Under the pieces are notes generated by a model, which was given only the letters and a program-made list of their open reading frames with translations, searched no databases and was not told the DNA's origin. Below, piece after piece: positions 1 to 8,037 of a stretch of 28,411 nucleotides of DNA. Each line of letters starts with the position of its first letter. Position 1 is the first letter of the stretch. The DNA is from Clostridia bacterium. Lineage in GTDB: Bacteria; Bacillota; Clostridia; DUPQ01. A program made the position numbers and the translations under genes. The stretch is taken from positions 1 through 28,411 of the forward strand of contig JAUVJE010000004.1 of assembly GCA_030592355.1 (NCBI GenBank), given 5' to 3'.

Positions 1-117
1 AGGTCTGGCCACAACATAACATTCATTATAAAACTACAACTGGTAAGCCGTATGCCTTAATAGGGCACGTGCGGTTTGATAAGGGGGAAGTCTAGAGATA
101 GGTTTCCCTACTTTATT
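1..117 (+). mobile_element. 3' end of a group II intron (domains V and VI)
   Basis: Positions 45-77 fold as a domain V-like hairpin with the AGC catalytic triad near its 5' end (AAGCCGTATGC) and the matching 3' strand GCACGTGCGGTTT. This is very close to the textbook group II domain V, though the terminal loop is TTAA-like rather than GNRA. Positions 81-113 form domain VI: a continuous 10-bp stem (85-94 with 99-108) capped by a GAGA tetraloop, and a basal helix 81-83/111-113 leaving A110 bulged as the expected branch-point adenosine. The intron should end around 116-117 (CTTTAT). The intron-encoded reverse transcriptase, if any, lies upstream of the window. Positions 1-44 would be domain IV or the ORF tail and cannot be assigned. 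Whether the intron is intact is unknown. Confidence 0.8.
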
Positions 118-169
118 AAACTACATCCCTCGGGCGAAAGTTAAAAATGGGGAGACAGCAATCGTCAAG

Positions 170-198
170 TTACCAAACACACCAATTTCAGTTATAAT
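170..198 (+). promoter_or_regulatory. Putative sigma-A promoter for the patatin-like gene
   Basis: TTACCA (170-175), a 17-nt spacer and a perfect TATAAT (193-198) stand 35 nt before the start codon. The -35 matches four of six consensus bases. It lies in the 3' exon just downstream of the group II intron, so this gene need not depend on transcription through the intron. Confidence 0.55.
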
Positions 199-232
199 AT
201 TAATATACTGTTATTCTACTAAATGAGGGGGA

Positions 233-1477
233 ATGGAATTGAAATATGCACTTGCCCTCGCCGGGGGCGGCACAAAAGGTTCTTATCAAATCGGGGTTTG
301 GAAAGCGCTGAGAGAACTTGATATAGAGATTACTACGGTCGCAGGTACATCCATCGGTGCCATTAATGGTGCTGCTATTGCGATTGATAAATATGAAAAA
401 ACCAGGAAACTGTGGGAAAATCTTGATTATTCATTATTGTTTGAGTACAAACCCATTGAAAAAGACCTGCAGTTTCATGAGAAATATGAAAGCATAAAGG
501 AACAGCTTAAAGCTATTGCAAAAAAGAGGGGACTGGATATAACGCCGTTCAGGAAGCTGCTTAATTCAATGATAGATGAAGACGATATCAGAAACAGCGG
601 CATTGAACTGATTGTATCAACGATTTCGTTGTCGGATTTCAAACCTATATTTAAGAGTGTTAAAGAAATGCCCGAAGGACAGGTAGTGGACTATATTCTT
701 GCCAGTGCCGCACTGCCGATTTTTCAACGGATAGAAATAGACGGCAAAGTTTATCTGGATGGCGGAGCATATGACAATCTGCCGATTAATACACTTATTG
801 AAAGAGGCCACAAAAATATAATCGCAGTAGAACTGCTCGGTGGTTTAGGGATAAAAAGGAAGGTTAAAGATAATAGCGCTGATATAATGTATATCACGAA
901 CTCGTCCATGCTCGGAGGGCTGCTGGAATTTAATATCAAGCAGTCGAGAAAGAATCTTAGGCTGGGGTATCTTGATGCGATGAAGGCTTTTGACAAGAAT
1001 TACGGAAGAACATATTTTATAAAGGATTCCAAGCGTCCCAGATACACATACCCGCTTACACATGATGAAATGGAGTATATTTTTAATGAGATAACCAATG
1101 GTAAACCGGACAGCGAGCGTTCTAAACTATTATTAAAAAGATTATTTAAAAACTTGAGAAAATATACTCAGAAGAGCTTAAACCCGGCCAATGCAGTAAT
1201 AGCTGCAGCTGAAGTGGCGGCTGAAACATTTGAAATTGACAGAATAAGAGAATATTCAAGCGAAGCATTTATAAAGAAAATCATGAAAACCCATCGGTCT
1301 GTAATGAGGGAGTTTATCCCTGAAAACCACAGGATTAACAGATTGAAAAAACGGTTGATGAAATATATGGTTAAGGGCGATGAATTCCCCGGTACATTAA
1401 TATTGCTGACAATGCCAAAAATATTCATTACGAATATTTTTATATATCTTATGAAACAGAGAATGGGACATGATTAA
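233..1477 (+). CDS. Patatin-like phospholipase
   Basis: Predicted serine acyl hydrolase of the patatin/RssA family, acting on phospholipids or other acyl esters. The N-terminus carries the oxyanion-hole loop GGGTKG (residues 11-16) and the nucleophile elbow GTSIG (Ser40). The catalytic-dyad aspartate is in YLDGGAYDN (Asp176). The patatin domain occupies roughly residues 5-210; the remaining ~200 residues are charged and helical and I cannot assign them, which makes the protein longer than minimal RssA-like members. There is no signal peptide, so it is probably cytoplasmic or membrane-peripheral; the C-terminal 25 residues (ILLTMPKIFITNIFIYLMKQ) are hydrophobic and could contact membrane. The ATG follows TGAGGGGGA at a normal distance. 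The family call is secure; the substrate is unknown. Confidence 0.9.
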   Translation: MELKYALALAGGGTKGSYQIGVWKALRELDIEITTVAGTSIGAINGAAIAIDKYEKTRKLWENLDYSLLFEYKPIEKDLQFHEKYESIKEQLKAIAKKRGLDITPFRKLLNSMIDEDDIRNSGIELIVSTISLSDFKPIFKSVKEMPEGQVVDYILASAALPIFQRIEIDGKVYLDGGAYDNLPINTLIERGHKNIIAVELLGGLGIKRKVKDNSADIMYITNSSMLGGLLEFNIKQSRKNLRLGYLDAMKAFDKNYGRTYFIKDSKRPRYTYPLTHDEMEYIFNEITNGKPDSERSKLLLKRLFKNLRKYTQKSLNPANAVIAAAEVAAETFEIDRIREYSSEAFIKKIMKTHRSVMREFIPENHRINRLKKRLMKYMVKGDEFPGTLILLTMPKIFITNIFIYLMKQRMGHD

Positions 1478-1481
1478 CCGG

Positions 1482-1510
1482 TTGGGAATATCCGCCCCGC
1501 ATGATATTAT
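1482..1510 (+). promoter_or_regulatory. Putative sigma-A promoter for the HAD phosphatase
   Basis: TTGGGA (1482-1487), 17-nt spacer and TATTAT (1505-1510) lie in the 60-nt gap before the HAD gene, 27 nt upstream of its TTG start. Consensus fit is moderate. Confidence 0.45.
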
Positions 1511-1537
1511 ATGAAAATAGAATAGCGGAGGTATACC

Positions 1538-2311
1538 TTGGAAATATTAAGACAAAAAAAGGGATTCATATGCGACATGGACGGAGTACTGTACCACGGT
1601 AATAAGATTCTTCCCGGAGCAAAGGAATTTATTGACTGGCTCAGGGCGGAAAACAAAGAGTTCCTGTTTTTAACAAACAGCAGCGAGCGGTCACCAAAGG
1701 AATTGTCCCAGAAGCTGTGCCGTCTTGGAATTGAAGTCGGTGAGGAACATTTTTACACCAGTGCGTTGGCTACGGCAAGCTTTGTGGCATGGCAGAGCCC
1801 GGGATGCAGCGCTTATGTAATAGGCGAAGCAGGTCTGATAAACGCTATCTACGATGCTGATCTTTCAATGAATGATGTTAATCCTGAGTATGTCATAGTA
1901 GGCGAAACAAGGAGTTATAGCTTTGAAAAAATTGAAAAAGCTGTAGAATTAGTGCAAAAAGGTGCAAAACTTATTGGAACGAATCCTGATAAAACAGGAC
2001 CTACTGAAAAAGGCATTATGCCCGCAACGGGAGCCTTGATAGCCCCAATTGAGATCGCTTCCGGCAGAGAGGCATACTTTATAGGAAAACCGAATCCGCT
2101 GATGATGAAATCCGCGCTCAAGAAACTGGGAACCGATGTAAAAGACACCGTAATTATCGGCGACAGGATGGATACAGACATAGTTGCCGGCACTGAATCT
2201 GAAATTGATACAGTATTGGTGCTTACAGGTGTAACGCAAAAAGAACACATAAATGATTTTTCCTATAGACCAAGGTATGTCCTGAACAACGTAGGAGAGA
2301 TACTGGATTAA
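1538..2311 (+). CDS. HAD superfamily class IIA phosphatase (NagD-like)
   Basis: Sugar-phosphate or nucleotide phosphatase of HAD subfamily IIA (NagD/AraL/4-nitrophenylphosphatase group). Motif I is CDMDGVLYHG near residue 12, supplying the nucleophile and general-acid aspartates. The following LTNSS is motif II (Ser/Thr). Lys in GKPNP and the IIGDRMDTDI block are motifs III and IV. The 257-residue length is normal for the subfamily and the C2-type cap lies in the middle. The start is a TTG placed 5 nt after GCGGAGGT, with no in-frame ATG in a better position. The enzyme is cytoplasmic and substrate specificity cannot be predicted. The 13-nt ribosome-binding stretch GCGGAGGTATACC recurs exactly in front of phoH on the opposite strand. 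Confidence 0.88.
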   Translation: MEILRQKKGFICDMDGVLYHGNKILPGAKEFIDWLRAENKEFLFLTNSSERSPKELSQKLCRLGIEVGEEHFYTSALATASFVAWQSPGCSAYVIGEAGLINAIYDADLSMNDVNPEYVIVGETRSYSFEKIEKAVELVQKGAKLIGTNPDKTGPTEKGIMPATGALIAPIEIASGREAYFIGKPNPLMMKSALKKLGTDVKDTVIIGDRMDTDIVAGTESEIDTVLVLTGVTQKEHINDFSYRPRYVLNNVGEILD

Positions 2312-2335
2312 CCGATTTTGAAGCATAAAATGAGT

Positions 2336-2404
2336 CAATCATCCGACGGATGATTGGACCGTAATAAAAAAACAACAAAAAACCTTAGGTAAATTTATTG
2401 TTTT
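2336..2404. terminator. Possible bidirectional terminator between convergent genes
   Basis: A perfect 9-bp hairpin CAATCATCC-GAC-GGATGATTG (2336-2356) follows the HAD gene. It is followed by an A-rich stretch that can pair weakly with the T-rich stretch before the convergent gene's stop (ACAAAAAAC with GTTTTTTGT near 2397-2405). The first hairpin lacks a directly following T-run, so efficiency is uncertain. Confidence 0.4.
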
Positions 2405-2410
2405 TTGTGT

Positions 2411-3307
2411 TTATATCAATGGAAATATGTTTTCCTCAACATCCTTTTCAGTTGAAGGTAAAGGAATGTCTGCAAAAAGCTGCCAGGTTTCTATGTGTTC
2501 CAAGGTTTTCCCGGGTTCCAAAATGACCAATGGAGAAAGCGTTTCCATCTCCAGCATAAAATCAATGGTATATGTTTCATAACTTGAACCTGAATAATCC
2601 GGATATAATGCTCCGTCAATAGGTGTGAATTTTTTTACAAAAAGATTTCCATGGTTAGCATATGCCGCCCAGCCGTCTGTATTGGATATCCCGAATTTAA
2701 AGGCTTCCCTAGCATTCGGATCCTGTTTAAGCAGAATATATTTTTCACCCCAGGTTACACGCGGGTCATTCAATTTTGTGTAAGGCCACAGAGAAAGCAT
2801 TCTGTTGGGCAGAAGGTCTGTGTCTTTTTGATACTGGGGAACAATTTCAACGCCGCCCGGGGCCATAACAGTGAGTGCCCATGCAGCAAGTTCTACATCC
2901 CACATGCCTTTGTTGGTGAGATAATGTTTAAGATCAACAGATGATGAAGCCGGAGCAAGTGTAATTATATAATCCTTTTTAATTCCTGTAGTGGTTTCGA
3001 TGGGTTGCGAAACTTTAACCCCGTTTTCAATAATTTTAACTTCAAGCGGAAAATTATCAGGAAAATATGAGCGCGGTTTTCCTTCGGGACTGTGCCACAG
3101 TCTGTGCCCTCCGTATATGAACCACTCGTCACCGCCCGTATTACCGAGTTGTTCTTTAATATTGCACATTTCATTGGGACCATCGGTAAAGCCATACCGT
3201 ATAACCCGAAGCCCCACATCTCCCGTGATAACCAAATCAACGGTTCCATTGCTGATTTCGTAGCAATTTTCCCATCCGCCGTATGTGATTTTTTTTACGT
3301 TAGTCAT
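2411..3307 (-). CDS. DUF4380-like protein (aldose-epimerase-type beta fold)
   Basis: 298-residue soluble protein resembling the DUF4380 family, which is predicted to adopt a galactose-mutarotase-like beta-sandwich. Recognisable segments are the early VDLVITGDVGLRVIRYGF strand pair and the hallmark YGGHRLWHSPEG followed by YFPDN (around residues 68-88). A C-terminal LEPGKTLEHIETWQLF is typical of carbohydrate-binding mutarotase-like proteins. There is no signal peptide. The start is the ATG at 3307, 5 nt after GGAGG; an in-frame codon four residues upstream overlaps that site and is rejected. It is monocistronic and convergent with the HAD gene. No catalytic function is demonstrated for the family, so a sugar-related role is inference only. 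Confidence 0.7.
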   Translation of the reverse strand: MTNVKKITYGGWENCYEISNGTVDLVITGDVGLRVIRYGFTDGPNEMCNIKEQLGNTGGDEWFIYGGHRLWHSPEGKPRSYFPDNFPLEVKIIENGVKVSQPIETTTGIKKDYIITLAPASSSVDLKHYLTNKGMWDVELAAWALTVMAPGGVEIVPQYQKDTDLLPNRMLSLWPYTKLNDPRVTWGEKYILLKQDPNAREAFKFGISNTDGWAAYANHGNLFVKKFTPIDGALYPDYSGSSYETYTIDFMLEMETLSPLVILEPGKTLEHIETWQLFADIPLPSTEKDVEENIFPLI

Positions 3308-3333
3308 AACATCCTCCAAGAATTGATATAAAA

Positions 3334-3356
3334 ATTATATCACATCATAAGTGTGA
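3334..3356 (-). promoter_or_regulatory. -10 element and inverted repeat upstream of the DUF4380-like gene
   Basis: On the minus strand TATAAT lies at 3339-3334, 27 nt before the start codon. Directly upstream is a perfect dyad TCACA-N7-TGTGA (3340-3356) where the -10/-35 spacer would sit. No good -35 is visible at 17 nt. This suggests a regulated promoter with an operator in the spacer, but no regulator is identifiable. Between 3363 and 3520 I see no gene or structure. Confidence 0.4.
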
Positions 3357-3520
3357 CGGTAGCAGTATACAAGCAATTAGTAATGAGGTTTTATTAATTT
3401 GACGGAGAGTATTTATTTATAGGCGAGGATTGGAAAACTCTTGGTGAATGGCGTGTATATTAAATACATAAATGAAACAAGAGTTGCATCAAACGAAGCA
3501 TATAGACAAATAATCCCGTC

Positions 3521-3550
3521 AAAAAAAGTGCGGGTAGTTAGCCCGCACTT
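3521..3550 (-). terminator. Rho-independent terminator of phoH
   Basis: Minus strand reads AAGTGCGGG, a 7-nt loop, CCCGCACTT, then a seven-T run. The perfect 9-bp GC-rich stem and T-tract lie about 30 nt beyond the phoH stop codon. Confidence 0.9.
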
Positions 3551-3578
3551 CAAAGAAGGAGATATATGAAAAAATGCG

Positions 3579-4946
3579 TTACATTCTTTTAGAACTTTCA
3601 GCCGACAGAGGTGAGCGTTCGCAATCTTCCTCGGTTAAGGTTATCTGGTAAGCAAGGCTGCTGCCTTTCATTTTTTCTGCGGCAAAGCAAAGGCCGTTTG
3701 TTCTGGTGTCCAAGAATGGATGGTCTATCTGGAATGGATCCCCTGCAAGTATTATCTTAGTCCCGGCTCCGGCCCGGGTTATAATGCCTTTTACCTGTTT
3801 TGGCGTCAGGTTCTGTGCTTCATCAATTATTACCCATTGATTTACTATTGAACGACCCCTGATAAACGCGATTGCCTCCGTATTAATTATATTTCGGTCG
3901 AACAGTTCTTGAATTTTATCTCTTAGCTCATGTTCGTGAATAAATTTTTCTTTATTGTCAGCATCCATGAGTATTTCAAGATTATCAATTATGGGCCGCA
4001 TATATGGTGCGATTTTTTCCTCTTCCGTACCGGGAAGAAACCCGATATCTTCATCCATTTTGACATTTGGCCTGCATACAAGTATTTTTCTATATGCCTT
4101 TTCATCAAGGACGCGGTGCAGGCCAACGGCCAGTGAATAAAAGGTTTTTGCAGTTCCCGCAGGACCCTTCAAAATTACAAGGGGAGCGATCAGTGAATCT
4201 GTCATCAGTGCTTCTTGAATAAATTTCTGATTAGCATTGCGTGGTTTAACGCCAAAAGGATATTCTTTATCATATCTAAGCCGCACAATCTTCCCGCCGT
4301 CGTATCGGCCGAGGGCTGTATGATTTGGATTTGTTAATGAATGAATTATAAGAAACTCGTTTGTGGTGAGATGTCCCTCAGCCATTATGCCATGCTCATA
4401 ATTTATATAAACATTGGCCAAACCCATTTCTCCAATTGAATAGAATTCGTTTATTGCATTATCATCTGCATAAATTTCGCTTCTGCCGGAATATTGTTCA
4501 TCATATGTGGGAACTTGCTCAGCATAAAAATCCTGTGCCGTTACTCCTACTATTTCAGCCTTGATTCTCTCAAAAATATCTTTTGAAACAAGAATAATAT
4601 TGAGACCATCATCTTTTAGTCCCAAACATACCTTTAAAACCCTGTTGTCATTCTTTTTTGGATCCCAGCACTCAGGAAGCTTCACGTTTTCGCAGTTTAA
4701 CTCAATTCTCAGAATGCCGCCGCTTTCAAGCTGAACGCCGGTACTGATATTGCCGGTTATTCTAAGTTTGTCAAGTATACGTGAAGTTTCTCTGGCATTT
4801 GCACCGAGTTCGCTTGAATCTTTTTTGAATTTGTCAAGTTCTTCAAGTACTACTGCAGGAATCACAACGTCATTGTCTTCAAAGTGGTAGATGGCATAAG
4901 GTGACTGCAGTAAAACGTTTGTGTCAATTACGAATGTTTTTTTCAT
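3579..4946 (-). CDS. PIN-PhoH family ATPase/ribonuclease (YlaK/PhoH2-like)
   Basis: 455-residue fusion of an N-terminal PIN ribonuclease domain and a C-terminal PhoH-type P-loop ATPase, the PhoH2 or YlaK arrangement. The PIN domain (about residues 1-140) starts FVIDTNVLLQSP with acidic Asp8, has LEELDKF near 35, and later NDNRVL and SKD acidic positions. The PhoH domain has Walker A GPAGTAKT (261-268) and Walker B VIIDEAQ (375-378), followed by GDPFQIDHP. Family members are described as RNA helicase/RNase enzymes; the cellular targets here are unknown. The start is the ATG at 4946, 7 nt after GGAGG; a longer reading frame lacks a site. It is divergent from rho, with its own terminator downstream. 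Confidence 0.92.
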   Translation of the reverse strand: MKKTFVIDTNVLLQSPYAIYHFEDNDVVIPAVVLEELDKFKKDSSELGANARETSRILDKLRITGNISTGVQLESGGILRIELNCENVKLPECWDPKKNDNRVLKVCLGLKDDGLNIILVSKDIFERIKAEIVGVTAQDFYAEQVPTYDEQYSGRSEIYADDNAINEFYSIGEMGLANVYINYEHGIMAEGHLTTNEFLIIHSLTNPNHTALGRYDGGKIVRLRYDKEYPFGVKPRNANQKFIQEALMTDSLIAPLVILKGPAGTAKTFYSLAVGLHRVLDEKAYRKILVCRPNVKMDEDIGFLPGTEEEKIAPYMRPIIDNLEILMDADNKEKFIHEHELRDKIQELFDRNIINTEAIAFIRGRSIVNQWVIIDEAQNLTPKQVKGIITRAGAGTKIILAGDPFQIDHPFLDTRTNGLCFAAEKMKGSSLAYQITLTEEDCERSPLSAESSKRM

Positions 4947-5239
4947 TGGTATACCTCCGCCGTTAATAAAAAGCACTTTCGAAAAAGGCCTCGAAAATGC
5001 TTCAGTTCAAATATATCACGGATTGTCCATAGTACATTATATTAGTTATCATTAGTTTTAAGTGTTTCAAATAAATATCACCTATTGGTTACATTATAAT
5101 ACAATTATGCAGTATTATCTACTATATTATGTGATTAGTAATTGTTGATCATACAACATGCTGTAAAAGTTAACTTTTAAGCTTCGGATTTAGTTAAACT
5201 ACCCAAACACTTTTATTTACTTTAACGGTGTTTGGTTGA
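4947..5239. other. phoH-rho divergent intergenic region with palindromes
   Basis: No gene is seen in this AT-rich stretch. It holds an imperfect inverted repeat in the phoH leader (4971-5002, AAGCA and TTTCGA arms with their complements). It also holds a perfect 16-bp palindrome TAAAAGTTAACTTTTA (5164-5179) and a perfect 8-bp inverted repeat CCAAACAC/GTGTTTGG (5203-5210 and 5228-5235) ending just before the rho -35. These look like protein-binding sites or leader structure. The phoH promoter could not be fixed. Confidence 0.5.
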
Positions 5240-5268
5240 TTGCGTTTCCCTATCCATCATGTTATAAT
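5240..5268 (+). promoter_or_regulatory. Sigma-A promoter of rho
   Basis: TTGCGT (5240-5245), 17-nt spacer and TATAAT (5263-5268). Transcription would begin near 5275, giving a leader of about 70 nt. Its position inside the longest possible reading frame shows that frame's upstream part is not coding. Confidence 0.7.
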
Positions 5269-5344
5269 TCTGTTAGTTAATTCTGATTATTCTAAAATGA
5301 ATTCCTATTTTAACAAAATAATATCCGTGTCTGAGAGGTGTAAA

Positions 5345-6766
5345 ATGCAGGACATAAAAATATTGAAGACAAAGAAACTTGAGGATTTGCGCTATATTGC
5401 CAAGATGATGGGAATAAAAAGCATTACCAAATACCGCAAGGGACAGCTTATTGAATTGATTATTGAAGCAGGGGCCGAACAAGATAAAGCCGAGGTTACT
5501 AAAAAAGCAACATCGGCAAAAACCAAAGAATCACCACCAGAAATTGCTAATGAAGAGAAGACTATTGAAAATGATAGTTCCAAAAATGATAAAAAGGGCA
5601 AAAACAGCGAAAAAGCTCCCAAAGAAATTCAGGAACAGGATCCTGTCGAAGGCATACTTGAAGTTCTTCCCGACGGTTATGGATTCTTAAGGCGGGAAAA
5701 TTTCACATACGGTCCCAAAGACATATATGTGTCGCCTTCACAAATTAGAAAACTGAATTTAAAAACCGGAGACAAAATTTCCGGAATAGGAAGAATAAAA
5801 TCCGAAGGCGAGAAATTTCAGGCGCTGCTGTTCGTTAACACTGTAAACGGTGATGACCCTGGGGTAGCAATCAGAAGAAAACCATTTAATACCCTAACTC
5901 CGATTTTCCCGGAAGAACGCCTGAGTGTTGAAAAAACCCCAAAAGAGCTTTCAACCAGAATAATAGACCTTATCGCTCCTATCGGAAAGGGCCAAAGGGG
6001 GATGATTGTATCCCCGCCAAAGGCAGGCAAGACAGTTCTTCTTAAAAAAATCGCAAACAGTATAACAAAAAATTACCCTGAAGTAGAATTAATTGTTCTG
6101 CTTGTTGATGAACGTCCTGAAGAAGTTACGGACTTACAGCGTTCAATTGACGGGGAAATAGCATATTCTACATTTGATAAAGTTCCCGAAAACCACGTGA
6201 AAATTGCCGAGATGGTTCTTGAAAGGGCTCAGCGCCTGGTTGAACAGGAGAAGGATGTTGTAATTCTCATGGACAGTATTACGAGACTTGCAAGAGCTTA
6301 CAATCTTACAATGACTCCAACAGGCCGAACATTGTCCGGCGGACTTGACCCCGGCGCATTGCACAGCCCCAAAAAATTCTTTGGTGCGGCAAGAAACATT
6401 GAATTCGGAGGAAGCCTTACAATTATAGCAACCGCACTTATTGAAACGGGAAGCCGAATGGACGATGTTATATTTGAGGAATTTAAAGGAACGGGCAACA
6501 TGGAGCTCCATCTTGACAGAAAACTGGCTGATAAGCGTATTTTCCCCGCAATTGATATAAGCAAATCGAGTACAAGAAGAGAAGATCTGCTGCTCAGCAA
6601 AAAAGAAATGGAAAGTATCTGGACCATAAGGAAGGCCATGAGCAATATGGGAACTGCCGAGGTTACCGAATGGTTTATTGATAAACTGATGAGAACCAGG
6701 ACAAACGAGGATTTTGTTAATAATATCAATACAAAATCTTCATTTAATGCAACGGAATACTCGTAA
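5345..6766 (+). CDS. rho: Transcription termination factor Rho
   Basis: Hexameric RNA-dependent ATPase that terminates transcription. The order is: Rho_N helical domain (LEDLRYIAKMMGI, residues about 10-50), a Lys/Glu/Ser-rich linker of about 50 residues, the cold-shock-like RNA-binding domain (GILEVLPDGYGFLR onward), and the RecA-type ATPase with Walker A PPKAGKT (224-230). Further on are DERPEEVTDLQRS and Walker B VVILMDSITRLARAYN, with arginine-finger region sequences behind. The linker insertion is longer than in E. coli Rho (419 aa) and accounts for the 473-residue length. The ATG at 5345 follows GAGAGGTG; the frame extends 35 codons upstream, but that part contains the promoter. It is followed by rpmE with its own promoter. 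Confidence 0.97.
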   Translation: MQDIKILKTKKLEDLRYIAKMMGIKSITKYRKGQLIELIIEAGAEQDKAEVTKKATSAKTKESPPEIANEEKTIENDSSKNDKKGKNSEKAPKEIQEQDPVEGILEVLPDGYGFLRRENFTYGPKDIYVSPSQIRKLNLKTGDKISGIGRIKSEGEKFQALLFVNTVNGDDPGVAIRRKPFNTLTPIFPEERLSVEKTPKELSTRIIDLIAPIGKGQRGMIVSPPKAGKTVLLKKIANSITKNYPEVELIVLLVDERPEEVTDLQRSIDGEIAYSTFDKVPENHVKIAEMVLERAQRLVEQEKDVVILMDSITRLARAYNLTMTPTGRTLSGGLDPGALHSPKKFFGAARNIEFGGSLTIIATALIETGSRMDDVIFEEFKGTGNMELHLDRKLADKRIFPAIDISKSSTRREDLLLSKKEMESIWTIRKAMSNMGTAEVTEWFIDKLMRTRTNEDFVNNINTKSSFNATEYS

Positions 6767-6773
6767 AAACAAC

Positions 6774-6802
6774 TTGTATTATGAAATTTCCTGTGTTATA
6801 AT
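6774..6802 (+). promoter_or_regulatory. Sigma-A promoter of rpmE
   Basis: TTGTAT (6774-6779), 17-nt spacer and TATAAT (6797-6802), starting 8 nt after the rho stop codon. A leader of about 55 nt precedes rpmE. Confidence 0.7.
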
Positions 6803-6865
6803 ACCCCTTGCGTTATTTATAGAGGCTGTTTTATTTTCGAACGGTCCGTGAAAGAGGTGAATTGG

Positions 6866-7066
6866 ATGAAAAAGGATATACATCCCAAATATGGAACAAC
6901 AAGTGTGCATTGCGCATGTGGAAATACATTTGAAACCGGTTCAACAAAGGAAAATATTCGTGTTGAAATCTGCTCCAGCTGCCACCCGTTTTACACAGGT
7001 AAGCAGAAGCTTATCGACACCGGCGGCAGAGTTGATAGGTTCAAGAAAAAATATGGTATGAAGTAA
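6866..7066 (+). CDS. rpmE: 50S ribosomal protein L31 (zinc-binding type)
   Basis: 66-residue L31 with the N-terminal MKKDIHPKYG signature and zinc ligands CACG and CSSC, so it is the cysteine-containing (C+) form used under zinc sufficiency. The C-terminus ends VDRFKKKYGMK as usual. The ATG at 6866 follows GAGGTGA by 5 nt; an in-frame GTG six codons upstream overlaps that site and is rejected. The placement after rho is a conserved Firmicutes arrangement. It is followed directly by a strong terminator, though the next gene may be reached by read-through. Confidence 0.97.
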   Translation: MKKDIHPKYGTTSVHCACGNTFETGSTKENIRVEICSSCHPFYTGKQKLIDTGGRVDRFKKKYGMK

Positions 7067-7070
7067 CAAT

Positions 7071-7098
7071 AAAAAGGCCGGAATACCGGCCTTTTTTA
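7071..7098 (+). terminator. Rho-independent terminator after rpmE
   Basis: AAAAAGGCCGG, a 4-nt loop AATA, then CCGGCCTTTTTT: a perfect stem with T-tract starting 4 nt after the rpmE stop and ending 15 nt before the next start codon. Confidence 0.92.
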
Positions 7099-7113
7099 TA
7101 GAGGAAATTAAAT

Positions 7114-8037
7114 ATGGCTAAAAAAACAAGTATTGGCGGAATGGCTCTTTTAGAGGGCATCATGATGATTGGTCCGGAGAAAAAAGCTGTAGCTGTCAGA
7201 AAACCCGATGGGGAAATAGACCTTAGTACAGAACCCCTCGCATATAATAAAAAAATCAGAAAAATTCCATTGGTAAGAGGCGTTTACGGAATATTTGCTC
7301 AGATGGTTTACGGAATTAAAGCCCTGATGCATGCTGCGTCTTTTGTGGATTTGGAAGAAGAAGGCGAGGAACAAAGCGAACCTTCTAAATTTGAACAGTG
7401 GATGGACAGAAAATTTGGTGACAAATCTTTTAACATAATGATATATTTCAGTGTGGTGGTAGCTTTGTTATTTTCCGTCGGATTATTTATATTGCTTCCG
7501 AATCTTATAGCAAGCTTCATACCCACGGGAAATGTAATTCTAAATAATCTTATTGAAGGACTTATCAGAATCGCTATCTTTATGGTATACATAATACTGG
7601 TATCCAAACTTAAGGATATAAAGCGCGTGTGGATGTACCATGGCGCTGAACATAAAACCATCAGTTGCTATGAAAGCGGCGAAGAACTGATTGTGGAAAA
7701 CGCACGAAAATATACTACCAGGCATAAACGTTGCGGAACATCATTCTTTTTCATTGTTTTAATCGTCAGTGTGCTGGTATTTTCCTTTACGGGATGGAAT
7801 TCTATATGGGTTAATGTTCTTGCAAGACTGCTTCTGCTTCCGGTTGTCGCCGGCATTGCATACGAGATAATTAAATTTGCAGGCAGAAGCGATGGAATTC
7901 TTTCTAGAATAATAAGCGCTCCCGGATTATTCTTCCAGAATTTTACAACTAAAGAACCTACGGATGATATGTTGGAAGTCGCCATTGAAGCATTTAAAGC
8001 AGTTATTCCCGAGGAAAAAGGCTCTGACGAATGGTAA
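7114..8037 (+). CDS. DUF1385 membrane protein (YqhQ-like)
   Basis: 307-residue integral membrane protein of the DUF1385/YqhQ family, function unknown. It begins with the family's conserved KKTSIGGMALLEGIMMIGP and has the signature MYHGAEHKTISCYE near residue 175, followed by HKRCGTSF. Predicted membrane segments lie around residues 108-135, 145-165, 210-230 and 232-250. SD GAGG precedes the ATG by 9 nt. It sits between rpmE and prmC as in other Clostridia and its 3' end overlaps prmC by 7 nt, indicating co-translation with prmC. Confidence 0.9.
   Translation: MAKKTSIGGMALLEGIMMIGPEKKAVAVRKPDGEIDLSTEPLAYNKKIRKIPLVRGVYGIFAQMVYGIKALMHAASFVDLEEEGEEQSEPSKFEQWMDRKFGDKSFNIMIYFSVVVALLFSVGLFILLPNLIASFIPTGNVILNNLIEGLIRIAIFMVYIILVSKLKDIKRVWMYHGAEHKTISCYESGEELIVENARKYTTRHKRCGTSFFFIVLIVSVLVFSFTGWNSIWVNVLARLLLLPVVAGIAYEIIKFAGRSDGILSRIISAPGLFFQNFTTKEPTDDMLEVAIEAFKAVIPEEKGSDEW

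Noticed and set aside
3340..3356. CRP-type binding site
   Set aside because: The half-sites are in the opposite polarity (TCACA first) to the CRP consensus TGTGA-N6-TCACA, and CRP control is not expected here.
3444..3569. 41-aa frame starting GTG downstream of phoH
   Set aside because: No ribosome binding site and it reads straight through the phoH terminator hairpin.
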